Part shown: positions 1 through 12,545 of the stretch, piece after piece
Position numbering within the stretch: position 1 is the stretch's first letter
Layout of the letters: each line of letters begins with the position of its first letter
Source: Enoplosus armatus
Lineage: Eukaryota > Chordata > Actinopteri > Centrarchiformes > Enoplosidae
Length of the DNA: 64,000 bases
Assembly: GCF_043641665.1 (NCBI RefSeq)
Contig: NC_092189.1
Span: 14,538,833-14,602,832 of the forward strand
Direction of reading: 5' to 3'
Translations under genes and position numbers: made by a program
Notes under the pieces: generated by a model
The model's input: the letters and a program-made list of their open reading frames with translations, nothing else
Told to the model about the DNA's origin: nothing
Database searches by the model: none

Positions 1-448
1 CCTCCAGGACCAGGCAGAGCTCCTTCAGGTCCAAATTCTCCTTCACCAGCCCGTCCTGCATGCGCTCCAGGTCGGCGAGCTTTTTCAAGTAACCGCCCAG
101 GTCCTCCCGCATCACTTTGGCTGCGTGATGCCCGAACAGCTGCCATTCCCTGGCCAGCTTCTTCACTTTGAGCCGGTCGTCGTCCAGGAAGCAGCACAGG
201 TCCCGCAGCTCCACGTTTTCCTCCTGCAGGCGCTGATTGATGACTTTCAGTTCCCTGATTTCAAGGAGGTGTCCCTGCAGCTGTTTGTTTACCTCTTTTA
301 TCAGCCGTCCTCGCTGGATGAGAGCTGATATTTTATCCGACTCCTCTTTACGCAGCCGGCTCACCAGCTCCTCTTTGGAGCACGCCAGCAAATCCTCGTC
401 AGACATCTTTGACAGTTCTCTATTTATTATCTCACCTTCGCTACCCAT
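1..448 (-). CDS. ccdc85b: CCDC85-family coiled-coil protein, most like CCDC85B (partial, C-terminus off window)
   Basis: Reading the minus strand from an ATG at 448-446 gives an unbroken frame of 149 codons to the window edge. The protein opens MGSEGEI and then has SDEDLLACSKEELVSRLRKE, a long leucine/glutamate-rich helical stretch, and the family signature ELRDLCCFLDDDR followed by AREWQLFG. RGRLIKEVNKQLQGHL and REDLGG fit CCDC85B (also called DIPA) better than CCDC85A or CCDC85C, as I remember those proteins. Family members are coiled-coil adaptors linked to p120-catenin-type junctions and transcriptional repression. No intron interrupts the visible part, consistent with mammalian CCDC85B being intronless. 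A second in-frame Met (MSDEDLL) at about residue 15 could be an alternative start. It diverges from fibp, which starts 3.2 kb away on the other strand. The paralogue assignment is inference. Confidence 0.8.
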   Translation of the reverse strand, partial: MGSEGEIINRELSKMSDEDLLACSKEELVSRLRKEESDKISALIQRGRLIKEVNKQLQGHLLEIRELKVINQRLQEENVELRDLCCFLDDDRLKVKKLAREWQLFGHHAAKVMREDLGGYLKKLADLERMQDGLVKENLDLKELCLVLE

Positions 449-3400
449 TTTCTATTAAAAAACCTACACCTAGAGGGTACCTGAGAATCTATTAAAAGCG
501 CTGAGATGTTGGGTGCTTCAATGCTCAACACAGAGGCATCACATCCTCGTCTTCATCTGCATCCAGTGTATTCCAGATGTCATATGAGCAATCACGACAG
601 CACCAGAGGCCAAATCATGGCAGAAACGTGATATCTTTATTCAGATGGCTTTTCTCCAAGGCGCTGTGACTTCAGTCCTATTTTGTGCTGATCCCAGTGA
701 TTGCTCTCCGTGGATAATGCCTTAATGAGGTCGTGTATGAAAATGCACCGCAAACCCCCGTTAATGTCAATCTGTCATCATCTCAACAGCAGGCTGTGTT
801 CTCCAAAGGCCTCCAAGAATACAACCGTCCTTATTTTACCTCTCCTCGCAGTATTTTGAAGGCAACAGTCGCCCCGTGGGCTTTTCTGTACTGTATGTGG
901 TCAAAGGCCCGGTCGATCCACGGAGGCTTAATCCAGCAGCCTCGGATGCACACCCTGCAGATGTTGTGATTTTTACGTCGCTGGCATCGTCTTATCAGGC
1001 TGTGCTCCGCTCGCCTCGGCTGAATGAACTCCGTTCCGCGGTGGCTGGAGGATGAGTCCGCACGGTGCAGCAGCTTTATAAAAATTATTTTCACAAACGA
1101 TCCATTCTTCAGATAAAAAAACAAAATAAATCACTACCCAATCTGTCTGCTCAAAATAAATGCATCATCTCTGCTCATCCTCTGGGGCTGGACTGTTACC
1201 ACAACAATGTCCGCCTCCGCCACTTTCACAGTTGTGGCTCCGTTAAGCAGCGAGCTGCGCGTCAAGCTGGATCAGAACCGGAAGCCAGCCTTTGTAGCCT
1301 TCAAAATAAAAGCACAGGCTTCTGAAGGTTTAATGAAAGGAGTGAAGAGGTATTGCAAAATATGTTTTGGGGAGTGTATTTAACTACAACATTGATTTCT
1401 TACTGACCACAGTTTTTGGTTTGATTGATGGCGTGCTACTCGTGTTTCAATGCAACCGTGTTTCGCTACAACATTGGTTTTATTTTCAGTAATTCTTCCG
1501 GAAGTTTCACTTTTTATGATGACTGCTACTTTGACACGTCGGTTTAATAGTGATCAGAAATATTTGTGGTTTCCTTTGAGGTTTCCAGTAGCTCTTCGCA
1601 TACCATGGCCTACTCATGGTATGATTGTAAATGGAAAAACAGAATGGAGCAGCTCGGTGATCCATCTGAACTGACTCAGGCCATCTCAGCTAGGCTACAT
1701 TATGAAAAACAACAAGATGTGAGGATGAAGATCTGCCCCATGTGCTCTCTCACTGAGAGGAACTTGTGCGCCCCCATTTGGATTCAAAAACATAGTTTTA
1801 TCCTTATCAGTGATATGAAACCAAAACAACATGGATAAGCACAATTTACTAAGGAAATGCGGAGGAAAGGCCTGAGTGAAGCCACTTCCTCTGGGATTTT
1901 CTGTTTATTTGGAATGAACTCATCCCCAAAAAACTAAAGACACATGCCTTATGTACACATCACAGCTATCTCGAAACCTTTGCAAAGCACGAGCTACATC
2001 AATAGGCCCTACATGTCTTTGGAGTTCTCTACAGAGAAAGATGTGATATAGGCTACAGTACAATGTAGTTGTATCATGAGTGACTCCTGCTTATACTCTT
2101 TTCAAAGAACACTGGCGGAAAGTGTGACTGCAGGCTTTTTTCCATGGGTTTATGCTGAGGCATTCAGCCACATCCTTCCGCCCTCTGTCCCACCTCCATT
2201 GTTTCACTGAGGCCATAACAATGTAGGGTGTTAACCGTGCAAGGGGGAGCTGGGGATGGAATCAGGGTGTCATGTGAGGTTAGAAATGAGAGTGTTGATG
2301 AGCTGAGAGAGATCCGACAAAAAGACATGTTGACTGAGTCGTTTTCCCTTATGTTGTGATTTTGAAGGACACATGCAGATACACAGAAAGGGAGGGCGAG
2401 GAGAGGGATTTGCAGGGATTTATTCAGATTAATCGCCGGAGAAAAGGGAGCAGATTGTGTACACGCAGCAAGCAAAGCACTGGAGGGGGCGGTGCTCATA
2501 CAGAGGTCTATCTCTGATCGGACACATTTTAAAATAACGAAGAGCACAAATGAAAGGATCAAAGATCAGGCATCAACAATAGGCTATTGCCTGGCCGCCA
2601 AATGCACTGTTGTAGTAATTTGAGTCTTCACATAATCGTCCATTGCCATTTGCGTTTCGTCCGACCATTGATGGCTTTCTTATTTAAAATGAATGATATG
2701 TTTGTGTTGAGTGATAGACTATTTGGTTTATTAACTATCCGCCCCTTGCATTGTGAAGTCACCGCCCGTCACCAGGGTGTCCATCTCGGAGGAAACATCA
2801 GGCACCTGCTGTGGTATGACTCCGGTTTTGCCAATAGGATTAAATACAGGCCGACTTTACGGCTCACATTCGGCTCTGAGTTGGCAGTACGGCAGGTCGT
2901 TATCAGTCCTGGGTCGGTCCCATGTCAGCATGCTGCTAGGAATGTAAGCAGCCCCCTCCTTTCAGCTAGGTGTGGGTTTAGAAGTGGGGCGACACAATGA
3001 AGGAAAGGGTAATAAAATAAACCTATAGCCTACACTTAGAAACTGGTCATCACATTCCATAATAATGGTATTATAACAAAGTACGGTACTATAAGTGCAC
3101 AATCCCTAATTAAAATCTATTTAATTTCATTGATAGAAACCTATAAAACACTATCCAGTACTGCTTTATCTTAGATTTATGTTCAATTATTAAATGTATC
3201 TACACTGTAATTTTGCCTGCACCCGTAGGCCTATATTCACTGATCAGAAAAACGCCGTCTCTTGCGTCACCATCTCTTGAGTCATTTGAACACATTGTTT
3301 TAACTCAAAGGATACAAACTAAAAATGAATGGCCTATCACGCATAATTTAGGTTATTAGTCTCGGAATTGTGCAACATTCTACCCAGAATGGACGAGAGA

Positions 3401-3687
3401 CGTCTGCCTTGGCTCGACTGTGACTGTAACGCTGAATAGAAACACGTGATCATTAATGCTACAGTGCCGCGGTGATGGAACGTTGGAACGTTGAGTGTTA
3501 CAATGTAGCGAATAAGAATCAACTAAAAGCTAAACACGTGTGATGAAAAAATAGAACAGACAGTAATTCAGTAAGATAAAATATTAAAATGAGATAATTT
3601 TAATCACAAAAAAAAAAGATGATTGCTGTTTTGAGAAGACAGCTAAGAGACATTCAATATAACAGTGCATGTAGAGCGGCTTCCCTG
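449..3687. other. Intergenic region between ccdc85b and fibp; no gene seen
   Basis: This 3.2-kb stretch separates two divergently transcribed genes and should contain the ccdc85b 5' UTR and promoter at its left end. Frames of up to about 137 codons occur (for example 2587-3000, plus) but resemble no family I know and have no convincing splice context. No RNA gene or clear repeat was recognised. The right part, from about 3000, is AT-rich. Confidence 0.5.
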
Positions 3688-3708
3688 TGACGTCAGAAAA
3701 CCGGAAGT
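3688..3708 (+). promoter_or_regulatory. fibp promoter core: CRE plus ETS site
   Basis: A perfect palindromic CRE, TGACGTCA, lies at 3688-3695, followed five bases later by an ETS-type site CCGGAAGT at 3701-3708. No TATA box is obvious. This pairing is typical of housekeeping promoters. A splice donor (CAAG|GTATAAT) at 4058/4059 would end a noncoding first exon, and the coding exon acceptor CAG is immediately before the ATG at 4198. The TSS itself is not determined. Confidence 0.55.
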
Positions 3709-4197
3709 CCGTGTTGCATGACTGCTGTTGTTGACACTGCGCACCCATAGCAATACAGTGAAGCCACCATTTGGTAGAAGTTTGTGTTTTAAATAACGTG
3801 TGATAATTACCCGATTGTGCCGTCATGTTGATTTTGTCTTAATTTACCGTTTTTTGTCTGGTTGTCTGTGTAGTATCCGCTGACGCTGCTAGCTTTGCGT
3901 CGTAGCTAGCATAGGTGGCTAGCCTTTAATGGAGGAAGTTAGCTAATTAGGACGCCATGGAAAGAAGTTCAGCCAATAGCATTTAACGGTGTACTTTGCA
4001 TGTCCGCTTTTATTGTAGGATCGTGCTTAAAACTGGTTGGGACAACGCTCACAACAAGGTATAATGTCACTCTGGTGGCCGTGTTTGGCACTTTTAATGG
4101 CGTTGAGCTAATCTCACAGCTAATGGTTGATGGTTACAACTAAATAAATGTTAAACATCTCCTGACCCACTTGTTTTACTTCCTTGCCTCCACGCAG

Positions 4198-7100
4198 ATG
4201 GCAGTTGAGCTGGATGTGTTCGTGGGTAACACCACAATAATGGATGAGGAGGTTTACCAGCTCTGGTTGGATGGATACACAGGTATGAGTCACACCATAG
4301 AAATATGGGTGTCCGGGTTACAATAGACTCCAGGAGACTGTGGACACAGTGATGAGTAGGGGTGCTTTTACAGAGTCCTGTTTTTTTTTTCAATTTTTCT
4401 AAGATGCACGCAATGTGGGGTTTACTGGAGTTAAAAACATTAAAATGCAGTGGTTCCCAATCCAGGGGCCAGGACCACTCAAGGGGTCACAAGATTAATA
4501 AAATGATTGGAAATAAAGAAAAAAACATATTTCTGCCACACAAATTATGTTTGTTTTTTCTGACTTTTTTCTACTGTTCGCTATATTTACTGTAAAATTC
4601 AGGATAGTGACTTTTACCTCTCCAAGCCACATAATAAAACCTATAATGAGCTGCACACATACTACATTCACATCCTGCACATCCATAGTAGCCAATGTGA
4701 AGTATGATGGAGTAGCAATTTAGTCCAGCTGTACATCACATCAGTAGTTTTGTTAAGTTATCACACATAACTTCATCCTTGGCTGAATCACCAACCTTGT
4801 CTGATTTATCCAACAGTGAATGATGCAGTGAAGGTACGAATGGAAGGAGGAGTGATGGAGGAGTGTGAGGCGAGTGCAGATGTTCTGCTGAGTGACACCA
4901 TGGACCAGTACAGGACTTTCCAGATGTGTGAGCGTCTGTTGCACAGTCCAGCCAAACTAGCCAACCAGCTTCTGTTTCAGATCCCACCTCATCGACAAGT
5001 CATCCTCATAGAGAGGTGCAGTAATGATGCTCTCGTTCATTCTCCTTCAATTATCTGATGTGTTTCCAGTATCTGATATCACACTTATCAACATTTAATC
5101 AAGGATGTATTTTTCTATATCTTACTATCTTTGGAATATGCCTCTTCCTTGAACTATTCTCCTCTCAAGGCAGATGTTACCATGGTATATATTTCTTATA
5201 AACCCCACTACTTTATTCTTGTTTCCTGACAGTAGAAATAAGAATATATTCATAACAAGTTTCCTCTCTGTGTCTCTATATTTCCTTATTTAGATACTAT
5301 GCCTTTGATGATGCATTTGTCCGTGAAGTCCTGGGAAAGAAACTCTCCAAAGGGACCAAGAAAGATTTGGACGATATCGGTGCCAAGACAGGTGTGACAC
5401 TGAAGAGCTGCAGACGGCAGGTAAGTGCATTCTGAACACCACAATGAGTGTTCATCGGTATTACTAGTTTCAAAGTCAGTGCCCACTATTTATCAGGGGA
5501 GTCTGCATTAGTTTTAAAAGATATTATTATTGTTGTGAAACCACCTAGATTTGTTCCTGGTCCTGATCTCAGTTTTACACTGGCTATTGTACGTGATGCC
5601 TTGATTTCCAAACAATGAACATCTTTTATTGTCAAATGTTTTTCCAGCAGTGGGTACAGTTTATTAGTTGTGATGAGGCTGCTGCAGCTGAATGTCTGCA
5701 GAGCAAGCCCTTGTGCAGATTTTACACAAGTCACGTTGTTGTAATTTTAGTAAAACTCCTGCGGCATGTGTTCATTTCCAGTTTGACAACTTCAAACGTG
5801 TTTTCAAAGTTGTGGAAGAGCTGAAGGGACCCCTGGTGGAGAACATACGACAGCATTTTCTTCTCTCTGACAAGCTTGCAAGGTAATAAGTGCCTTCCTG
5901 CCTCAGGTTTATTTTCCAAAGAATTGGTATTGCTTCATATCTGTTTTGTTTATATAATGAATTACTACATGAGTTTGTATTATAAGCTAACTTTAACAAA
6001 ATAGCACCAGAAAAGACTAGTATTCAGGATATACAAACTAGTAAAAACAACAAAGTTCTATCTGATTTTCTTGTTTGTCTTTTGTTAGCTCCTATAATGT
6101 CTCCTCTGCTTCTTTCAGGGATTATGCTGCCATTGTTTTCTTTGCCAACAATCGCTTTGAGACGGGGAAAAGAAAGCTGCAATATATCACTTTCCAGGAC
6201 TTTGCTTTCTGTGCTGGGCAGCTTATCAACAACTGGACTGTTGGGGCTGTTGGTGAGCTATTTTCACTTGTTTCTTTTGGCAGTTTGCTGTCATTTTTAT
6301 ATGAGCTGTAAGAGGCATGTATAACATTTTAAATCAATGATGTAACAGATATATTAAAATGGCTCAAAATAAATGTCTTGCATAAGAACAAGAGGTATGC
6401 TGTCTATGTTGGTTGTTATGAATAAGGAACATTTAGACCGATGCCTCCTTCAGTGAGGCCCACTGACCACCAGAGGTCCTTCAGGTTTTGCAGATCCTCA
6501 TTAGAATGAAGATACATTTATCAATTAGAAAAGTGAAAGATGTTACTTGGGTTTGGCAGAGTCTGAGTAATGACATAATAATTGAATAATTGCAAGAAAA
6601 AGAATAAGCATTGATAATGGTAATAAGAACAAACATCCTTTAAACTGATTTGACCATGTCTGACTAGAGTTTTTTTTGTAGATAACATGGTGGAAGACAT
6701 GGACGTGGATCTTGATAAAGAGTTTTTACAAGAGCTGAAAGAACTGAAGGTTTTAATCGCTGACAAAGATCTGCTGGATCAACACAAAAGGTAACAGAAA
6801 CACAGAAAAAACTACACATTTTTGCTGATGACTGAAAAACATACTGGCTTGTCTTTTTTTTTGACAATTTCTCCTCATCTGTTCTCTCCTTTCTGTTCAG
6901 TCTGGTCTGTACAGCTCTCAGAGGAAAGACTAAAGCTTTTAATGAGATGGAGGCTAATTTCAAGGTGAGAAACATCACACCTTCGTAGTATCCTGAATGT
7001 AATCCGTCTGTAACTTCTAAAATGAAAGGAAATAATACTAATAATACATTTTGGAATGTAATTCTTTATTTCTTCTTGTAGAATCTTTCCAGAGGCCTTG

Positions 7101-8005
7101 TCAACATCGCAGCAAAGTTAACCAACACAAAAGATGTCAGAGATTTCTTCATCGACCTTGTGGAGAAGGTGTGTGCTTTTACAAAAGTGTTTTAAGCATA
7201 GACAGATCATTCAACCCATGTTTCTGAGGCCAGCTTTAAAGTCTGCCTTTGAGACGATGTGATGTAACGTCTCCTCCCCTCCTTTTTTCCCCCCCCTCCC
7301 AGTTTATTGAGCCGTGTCGTTCAGACCGATGGACAGCTGCAGACATGAGACTCTACCTCACTCACTACACCAACTCTGCGCACATACTCGACACATTCAA
7401 GTGAGTTAATGTGCTTTTATTCTGTAAAGCTTATCGGGTAGAGCCCGACACCAACCCTGCCAAGGTTATCAATTCCCAAGGGGGCGACCCATGCTAAAAA
7501 ATACAGTCATGATTTATTAGAGAGCTTAGGAACCATTAACCGATTAATGGCATACACTTTGGCCATCATTAAATGCTGCTAAAGCACAAAGTTGAGTGTT
7601 AAAATCCTCTCTAATATTGACGCCCCTGTTCTTCCACTGGGTGTCACCCTATCTCGCCCCTGATTTTTTAAACTGTAGTTACCTTGTTTCTCATGCAAAC
7701 ACTCTGGAATGTAGTTAAGGGTTTACACAGCCCTCTACCACTACATGCTTAACAAAGAGATATTCATAAAAAGAAACGTAGACCCCCCCCCAATTACACT
7801 GAGTGGACAAAGATTGCCTCATTTACTCTTTTCACCCAGATTTCACAATTACAGTTTGTCATGAGACTTACAGTACCTCTTTGCTCCGTTTACTTACAGT
7901 TTGCTCTCTTTCTGTCTCTGTTTTCTGCCCCTCAGACATCAGGCTGTGTGGGACAGATACATGGGCGTCATCAAAAGCTGTATCTTCAAAATGTATCACG
8001 ACTGA
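4198..8005 (+). CDS. fibp: Acidic fibroblast growth factor intracellular-binding protein (FIBP)
   Basis: Ten coding exons: 4198-4282, 4817-5015, 5294-5420, 5782-5882, 6119-6252, 6682-6790, 6901-6964, 7082-7168, 7303-7400 and 7936-8005. All introns are GT-AG, codon phase closes at every junction, and the 1074 nt encode 357 residues plus stop, the length I recall for the human protein. Recognisable segments are [20 protein letters not shown] at the N-terminus, [73 protein letters not shown] and the tail [14 protein letters not shown] binds intracellular FGF1 and is thought to act in its mitogenic signalling; it is soluble, with no signal peptide or membrane segment. The ATG directly follows an acceptor CAG. 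It lies tandemly upstream of efemp2, as neighbours in human 11q13. Confidence 0.97.
4448..4600. repeat. Terminal part of a hAT-like MITE in fibp intron 1
   Basis: The intron contains CAGTGGTTCCCAATCC from 4448, followed by a GGGGTCACAAGATTAATAAA-like stretch. This matches the 5' terminal consensus of a common teleost short repeat. The opposite terminus of the same family, ending TTTGGGAACCACTG, is seen at 27387. The right boundary here is uncertain. Confidence 0.45.
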
Positions 8006-8228
8006 AGCGCTTTCTTCGCGGCCTGCCCCTCTCCTTGCCTCGCTCTTCCCCCGGTTTGTTTTCTGTCTGTTCCCCCTCGCTGAAGCCGTTATCTTAGCCC
8101 TTTGGTTTATGCTTTCTCTGTTTCTTGTCGTCAGCGGTGATGAATTCTGCTTCTCAAGCCTTATTATTGCTTTTGGCCTCCCTGTTTGCAACCCTAGTGT
8201 CCCCGCAGTGTCTGTAAATTTGGTTTGT

Positions 8229-8234
8229 AAATAA
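8229..8234 (+). terminator. fibp polyadenylation signal
   Basis: An AATAAA hexamer lies 224 bases after the fibp stop codon, followed by T/G-rich sequence. This gives a short 3' UTR (8006 to about 8250). Confidence 0.7.
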
Positions 8235-8259
8235 ACACATTTACATCAAAATGTCATTC

Positions 8260-9300
8260 TGTTTTATGTTATCGTTTTATCTGCTCTGTTATATGGAAGA
8301 GATGTTATCATTAACTCATTCCAGGGACAAGATTTACTGATCTCGTGAGTGTTGGATGGAGATTAGAGACAAAGAGAGAGGAGATATAAATCATGCTGCA
8401 AAAGTGAAGATGGCAGATTTGTAAGGGCCCTGCTTCAGCAGTCTGCACTCAGTATGGAGTATTAACTTTATTAGTGTTCAAGATTTTAAATATAAGCTGC
8501 AGATGACATGCGTCGTGAATTGAAACGTCTGTCTGTGTGTGTGGTCATGGGAATAAGAGACCAACCAGGGGGGCACAGTTGGTCCAGCTAGGGGGTGGTC
8601 AGTGTGACTTTTAACAACACCCCCCGTAATGACAGCTGGCATTTCTGCCACCACCCAGAAAGACAGAACAGATAAACAAACTGAGGCTGAGAAAAGGTTT
8701 TTTAACCAAAACACTGGATATTTACTTACAGGAGAAAGATACAGTAATCGCTCCAATAATTTAAAAAAATAGCATGATTGCTAAAAATATAAAGATTAGT
8801 TTATCTATTAAAGAATATTCAGTTGTGAACTATAATGCAGGCAATCATTTTGTAAAGGGTGTTTCTTAAAGTATCTTGGATTGAAGCTTGCAATTATAGT
8901 AATGTGGCTGCTGCTCATTTAATTTCAAAGAGGCTTTTATTTTGTGGGATGTGTGACCTTAAAGTTTGACTTTATGTTGAGTCAGACTTAAACTAATAAA
9001 GACCAATGTGGGTTAAGCAACATCTTATCCAGTTTGCAACATAACAGCCTGCAAATCTTGCAAGGAAAAATACTGCCGGAAATGATTCCACGTGCAGTAA
9101 TGGATTAGTCACGTACAAACAGAGAGCAGCAAAGTTAGTTCGTTGGTCAAGAATAGTGATAGTAGTTTACTTTCTGTATTTCATCCCAGAAAGCGCCACC
9201 ACTTTATTCTGAGAAATAAGCTGACACATTTTCCGAATAGGTCTCCACACTCTCTCTCTGTCTGTCTTCCTCTCTCTAATTTTTGTCCACATTCCATTAA
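8260..9300. other. Intergenic region between fibp and efemp2; nothing recognised
   Basis: About one kilobase of ordinary AT-rich sequence after the fibp polyadenylation signal. No exon, RNA gene or repeat family was recognised. Confidence 0.5.
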
Positions 9301-9315
9301 CTTCTCTCTCCCCCG

Positions 9316-9392
9316 CTATAAATATCCTGCATGTCAGATTGGACGAGAGCGAGTTGCTTTATGGAAAGAAAAAAAAAGGAAAAGATGGGGGA
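9316..9392 (+). promoter_or_regulatory. Candidate efemp2 promoter: TATA box with short first exon
   Basis: CTATAAATATCC lies at about 9316, after a pyrimidine-rich stretch. About 70 bases downstream is a consensus splice donor, GGGGAG|GTAAGT at 9392/9393. TATA plus donor fits a short noncoding or barely coding first exon for the plus-strand gene that follows. A second exon-like end (CATCC|GTGAGT at about 9978) is an alternative. The link to efemp2 rests on position and strand only. Confidence 0.3.
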
Positions 9393-9689
9393 GGTAAGTA
9401 TAGATAGATGGGGGGTAAATGGGGAAAAAAGGAGGGAGGAAAGGGTGGGAGAGCTTGGGGCTTTTGCGGGGGTTTAGTTTAAATGAAACCAGGTGTGTTG
9501 TGGGACCAGTAAGAGGGGGCATTTTGTAAGAAGATGGGGGGGCAAGTGTGTGAATCTGTGAGTTGTTGTTCCGCCTGCGATTTGGACGGATTTGGAATTT
9601 CGGAATTTGGGCCGCAGACCAGGAATTTGCATCCTGGGGGGTCAGGGAGAGGGGGTTTGGAGAGTGGAGGGTGGCAGTGCAGGGGGCCA

Positions 9690-9800
9690 AGGGGGAGGGG
9701 GGGGGGGGGGGGTAAGAATGGGCTGTCCCTCTCTCTCTCTCTCTCTCTCTCTCTCCCCTCTCCGTCTCTTGCTCTCTCTCTCTCCCTCCCTCCCTTTGCA
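9690..9800. repeat. Poly(G) tract and (CT)n microsatellite
   Basis: A G-rich run around 9690-9713, including at least 14 consecutive G, is followed by a (CT)n block at 9729-9756 and further CT-rich sequence to about 9790. The frames across this block are low-complexity artefacts. Confidence 0.8.
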
Positions 9801-10990
9801 TGTGTTCAGCTGCTCCAGCTGTCGGTCTCCCCACTCACTCTCTCAGGGTCATACAGGCAGGAGTTTAAGGGACCACTTCTGTACGCCAACTCAGCCGGGA
9901 CGACCGCAGCCAGCAGAAGGACACACTGGTCAGAGGGAGACAGAGAGACGGAAGACCCATCCGCAAAAGATCCATCCGTGAGTTTTGCTGTGCTTCTTCA
10001 ATATCTGATTCCCACGTCAGAAGATATTTGTGTCAAACAGAGAACTGCCGGATGACTTGTCATGTTTGCGAGAGTTTTAGGGAGAAGTAACGGAGGTGAG
10101 GTGTGCCTCTTACCCACTTTTCTGGTACAGGCCATACACGTCACAGTTACACCACTGCTCTGCTCTCCCAGCTACACTTGGCTCCTCACAAGAGCCAAGA
10201 TAACGTGGCCCACAGTCTGTGTAGTTTGCTTCTTGGCTCTGCGTTTCAGAGACTGTAATAGGGGGGTAGACAGGAAGAGAGGCAGTGAGTCACAGGGCAT
10301 GTATTATTGTACAGTATGTTGCAAAATTCCTCCACCTCATCTCTCTTGTACAACGTTTAAAGCCAGTGTCACAATCTCGGTTTGGTCACTCGAGGGGGGG
10401 AAACTACAGCAGCACAATGTGGGTGAAGTTCCAAGTCTATGTAAGAGAAACAGGTGCCAGCTATAGTATATACACATAAAACACTCTTGAAACCTTGATA
10501 ACTTCACAGACAGTGTAGGATGCTGCCTTACTATTGCCTTACTATAGTGTATTTTATCACTGTTTATACAGTATACTCCTAATAGCTAACATGTGACAGC
10601 TCCACCGTCAATGGGAAGCAGCGCTGTTCCCCTGAGAGCAGCACATCATGTTGTGCCACATTATATGCATACACTATCACAGCCCCTTAAACACCTTTTA
10701 CACAAGGAGCAGCATCACCTGGGAGACTATAACAGCTCAGGAGGGACTTGTTACAGTTACAGTGTGTGAATTTCTCCTCCAGGCCACTATTCATCGTTGT
10801 TTCCCAGAGCAGGAGTTAGGCTGCGTGTGAGATGGTGACCCTCTGGTTGTGGATTTGCAGGTTCACTGCCACAACGGTAACAGAGCACAGCTGGAGCGCG
10901 CCAGGCCACCATGTTCTCAGGCTGCTCCACGCACAACCGAGCAGAACAACACAAAGCTCACAATGTATACACTACAACAAATGACCATCC

Positions 10991-10994
<4 letters not shown>

Positions 10995-11037
<43 letters not shown>
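10995..11037. repeat. (TG)n microsatellite
   Basis: An uninterrupted (GT)n tract of about 43 bases. Confidence 0.9.
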
Positions 11038-11038
<1 letters not shown>

Positions 11039-11264
11039 TCCAACTGTGTGTTTTTCCTGGTCTCCATGTGGACACTTTTATAAGCCACCTGACATTTGCT
11101 TGTTAAATTGTGCTGACTGTGTGAATTAAAAAATGGGTCGGCCTGCTGTTACAGAGCCCAGGCAAGCCCTGCCTAGTAATTATATTAGATTATAATTATT
11201 TTATCATGAGAGTATTGTTTGTATTATTAATAGTATACACAAGAGCAGTAACATTTTGAGGGTT

Positions 11265-11410
11265 CAACTGGGGCTACAACTCACTATTATTTGATTAATA
11301 TATTGATTATTTTCTCTATTAATTGTTTTGTTTAGTAAATGTCAAAATAGGAAAAAAGAAATCATCACAAGTTCCCAGAGCCCAATCGATGTCATGTAGT
11401 TGCTGATTAT
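11265..11410. repeat. Dispersed MITE-like repeat of the GGGCTGCAACTA family, degraded copy
   Basis: GGGGCTACAACTCACTATTATTTGATTAAT and the GATTATTTT/AAATGTCAAAAT modules match two other copies in this window, at 33465-33705 and 44828-45065. The family looks like a common teleost non-autonomous element. Confidence 0.5.
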
Positions 11411-12398
11411 CTTACATAGTGATGTGGTATTACAGTCAACCTGTCCAGATGATGAATTCCCTCCCTGGGTTCTCTGACATCTTCCAACACAATGAGGAGA
11501 GATGAGGGGTTAGGGGAGCAGTGGATGGAGGTTTGGCACCAGTTATCCTCTGATGTGAATCCATGGGGGGTTTCCCAGAACCTGATACTCTGGGAACCAC
11601 TGCCGTGGCAGGGCATCCCAGCTGGGAACTGGCGCCCACATCCTTGCCACGGGCATTCCAGAGGTCCACCGCCACTTGATCTCCAGCGGCAGCCGGGCAA
11701 CACCCATGCATCTCTACTGCCCACTTTCAGTAGCCAGTGAGTGACTGGACCCCGGACTGATGGTCAGTTTGTTTTTGGGTGGTTTTGGGTCACATACTTG
11801 CTGGTTGTAAGTGGCCGCTGGGCCAATTCAGAGAGGTCACGTACTGCGGCCGTCTGATTGCACGGTGGTATGTGTTACCGTCTGTGCTTCGAGGGTGAGG
11901 GCATGTTTTGCTTCTTTTCACCACGCAAAGGTCACTAATGGCCTGTGATGTCATCCATCAAGTATTTGAGGGTGTCCACATCACCCTGCGGCCTTCTGTT
12001 TGTTTCGATATGAAATACAACAATAAACGATGCCTGTAAATGTGGCCTCTGGAGTTTATATCAGAGCGTGTGTCTGTGCACGTAGACAGGCAGTGATTAT
12101 AACTTTCCTGTCATGTATTTTAACTGGAGCTCACTGACTTTGCAAATAGCACTTGCTTAGAAGTTTTTTATTCCTTGAATGGCCCTTTTTTTTGGTCTGT
12201 GGGAGCTGGAATAGGTGATTTGTTTATGTTTAGAGTCAGCTTAAACACTTATAGCTTCTCTCCGGGAACATTAACTGAAGGATGGTTGTGTCTCTGCTGG
12301 GAGAAAAGCCCAGTCCATCAGAGCACTCAGCAAACATAATTCACTATAAATCTACCTCAACAAATACACCACACTGTACAGAACATTGTAGGAAAGGC

Positions 12399-12545
12399 CA
12401 GTGGTGGAAGAAGTTCTCAGATCCTTTACTTAAGTAAAAGTAGATATACAACAGTGTAGAAATACTCCATTACAAGTAAATGTCCTGCATTAAAAATTCA
12501 CACAAGTATTACCAGCAAAGTGTACTTGAAGTATCCAAAGTTTCA
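12399..12545. repeat. hAT-like repeat, 5' terminal fragment
   Basis: Begins CAGTGGTGGAAGAAGT and continues with a CTTTACTTAAGTAAAAGTA module and a TACAAGTAAATGTCCTGCAT module. The same modules open the longer element at 24373. No matching TTCCACCACTG right end was found nearby, so this is a truncated copy in the efemp2 5' region. Confidence 0.6.

Noticed and set aside
2587..3000. 137-codon plus-strand frame between ccdc85b and fibp.
   Set aside because: Composition looks random, no family match, no promoter or splice context, and it starts at an arbitrary in-frame position.
11206..11259. Short frame opening MRVLFVLLIVYTRA, resembling a signal peptide that could be the missing efemp2 first coding exon.
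   Set aside because: The only nearby GT donors are in the wrong phase (0 rather than 2) and lack consensus. The sequence is AT-rich and adjoins a dispersed repeat.
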